From: Kofleriaceae bacterium | Lineage (GTDB): Bacteria > Myxococcota_A > Polyangia > Haliangiales > Haliangiaceae | Reading direction: 5' to 3' | Assembly: GCA_018057825.1 (NCBI GenBank) | Contig: JAGPCY010000027.1 | Location: 1-64,000, forward strand | DNA length: 64,000 nt | Shown: in pieces, positions 63,337 through 64,000 of the stretch | How the letters are laid out: every line of letters starts with the position of its first letter | Numbering within the stretch: position 1 is the first letter of the stretch | The notes under the pieces: generated by a model | Database searches by the model: none | The model's input: only the letters and a program-made list of their open reading frames with translations | What the model was told of the DNA's origin: nothing | Translations under genes and position numbers: made by a program

Positions 63337-63356
63337 GCCGCCGCGGTCAGGCCGGG
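63315..63356. repeat. 42-bp direct repeat, copy 1 (purD 3' end)
   Basis: Contains the last seven codons of purD, the stop and a GC-rich hairpin (CCGCGGCG-CCTGAGC-CGCCGCGG). The identical 42 nt recur at 63926-63967. Confidence 0.9.
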
Positions 63357-63862
63357 TAGGCCGCCAGCGCGGTGCGCAGGTGACCGGCGGTGGCGTCGTC
63401 GAACGCGACCAGGATCACGCGGCGCGGCAGCTCGTGGGTCGCCAGCTCGGCGGCCACCGTCCGGCACGCCGCCATCGCCGCGAGCGCGGGTGGGTAGCCG
63501 TAGACGCCGGTCGAGATCGCGGGGAACGCGATCGTCGCGAACCCGTGCTCCCGCGCCAGCGCGATCGCCCGCCGGTAGCACGACGCGAGCTGTTCGGGCT
63601 CGTTCGCGCCGCCGCCGCGCCACCGCGGGCCGACGGTGTGGATCACGTGGCGCGCGGGCAGCCCGAAGCCCGGCGTGAGCTTGGCGTCGCCGACCTTGCA
63701 GCCGCCCAGCGGGCGACATGCCTCGACCAGCTCGCGCCCCGCCGCGCGATGGATCGCACCGTCGACTCCACCGCCACCCAGGAGACTCGTGTTGGCGGCG
63801 TTCACGATGGCGTCGACCGCGAGCGTGGTGATGTCTCCCTGCCAGATCTCGATCCTCGACAT
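63347..63862 (-). CDS. Macrodomain protein (ADP-ribose-binding hydrolase type)
   Basis: A 171-residue macro domain. [20 protein letters not shown] is the catalytic loop with the Asn-Asn and Gly run, and [19 protein letters not shown] the phosphate-binding loop. These features match MacroD/YmdB-type enzymes that hydrolyse O-acetyl-ADP-ribose or remove mono-ADP-ribose. Start ATG 63862 has a strong promoter and no Shine-Dalgarno. Its 3' end reaches into the first 42-bp repeat, and the second copy lies upstream of its promoter, so the gene is bracketed. It may have been inserted after purD. Confidence 0.9.
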   Translation of the reverse strand: MSRIEIWQGDITTLAVDAIVNAANTSLLGGGGVDGAIHRAAGRELVEACRPLGGCKVGDAKLTPGFGLPARHVIHTVGPRWRGGGANEPEQLASCYRRAIALAREHGFATIAFPAISTGVYGYPPALAAMAACRTVAAELATHELPRRVILVAFDDATAGHLRTALAAYPA

Positions 63863-63869
63863 GGTGTCA

Positions 63870-63899
63870 TTCGTACAATAACAGCCCTCGGCGTGTCAA
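63870..63899 (-). promoter_or_regulatory. Sigma-70-type promoter of the macrodomain gene
   Basis: On the minus strand TTGACA (63899-63894, consensus), an 18-nt spacer and TACGAA (63875-63870) are followed by 7 nt and the ATG at 63862. The mRNA would be leaderless. Confidence 0.65.
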
Positions 63900-63925
63900 C
63901 CCGGGCGGCGCCACCCGAGGCGCGC

Positions 63926-63967
63926 CGTCGGTCGCCGCGGCGCCTGAGCCGCCGCGGTCAGGCCGGG
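63926..63967. repeat. 42-bp direct repeat, copy 2
   Basis: Exact copy of 63315-63356, including the purD stop and hairpin, but without the rest of purD. Confidence 0.9.
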
Positions 63968-63970
63968 ACA

Positions 63971-64000
63971 CCGGTCTCGGCCTCGGCCTCGGCCTCCGCC
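63971..64000. repeat. Hexanucleotide tract F, cut by window end
   Basis: CTCGGT/CTCGGC/CTCCGC hexamers begin 4 nt after the second 42-bp repeat and run off the window. It is the start of another array of the same family. Confidence 0.8.

Overview
The window is very GC-rich chromosomal DNA, apart from one visibly AT-richer patch near 51.8-52.7 kb. Its gene content points to a member of the Myxococcota, probably near Haliangiales/Kofleriaceae. This placement is inferred from Hanks-type kinases, FHA-linked sigma-54 activators, zinc-ribbon/FHA proteins, PilZ proteins, a lone SpoA-domain protein and several small lipoproteins; no marker gene was searched. Many genes start with GTG and many operon genes overlap by 4 nt.

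Layout. 0-1.8 kb: a cut-off IS200/REP-type transposase gene, a 24-bp tandem repeat, a hexanucleotide tract, a PIN-like gene and an odd tRNA with a UAA (Leu) anticodon. 1.8-4 kb: argD-argF. 4-10 kb: a J-domain protein, a second Hsp70, a TPR-like protein and an FHA/sigma-54 activator. 10-13 kb: a CoaE-SDR fusion facing engB-rimI. 13-20.5 kb: two secreted proteins, a Ser/Thr kinase, then psd overlapping a methyltransferase gene. 21-22.8 kb: an RpoD-like sigma factor and a TIG lipoprotein. 22.9-24.7 kb: an intact IS3-family element inside a hexanucleotide tract. 24.9-31.4 kb: paired zinc-ribbon/double-FHA proteins and a 1360-residue TPR/HEAT protein. 31.4-40.2 kb: PilZ, SpoA, FmdB, FolD, a kinase-RDD protein, a methyltransferase, a PilZ-receiver protein and RecG. 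40.2-44.8 kb: parB-parA, a 59-residue AT-hook protein, a second FHA activator and a lipoprotein. 44.9-48.3 kb: a GntR-controlled GMC oxidoreductase operon. 49-54.8 kb: lon, a repeat-rich accessory patch with a broken DUF3800 gene, and dnaK. 55-58.6 kb: a DUF4157-NlpC/P60-like protein divergent from an M74 endopeptidase lipoprotein. 58.9-63.9 kb: a MerR-like protein with a Cys-rich sigma-4-like protein, then purH-purD and a macrodomain gene.

The strongest unexplained signal is a family of intergenic hexanucleotide arrays built on CTC[G/C]G[T/C/A] or its complement. Six loci carry them (about 0.77-1.07, 20.5-20.8, 22.8/24.7-24.9, 48.4-48.9, 54.9-55.3 and 64.0 kb). They usually abut a stop codon, contain no stops in most frames and so generate false dipeptide-repeat ORFs, and one was hit by the IS3 element. 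Other leads are the CoaE-SDR fusion, the DUF4157-NlpC protein, leaderless-type start signals, a possible bldA-like tRNA, and a 42-bp duplication of the purD 3' end around the macrodomain gene.
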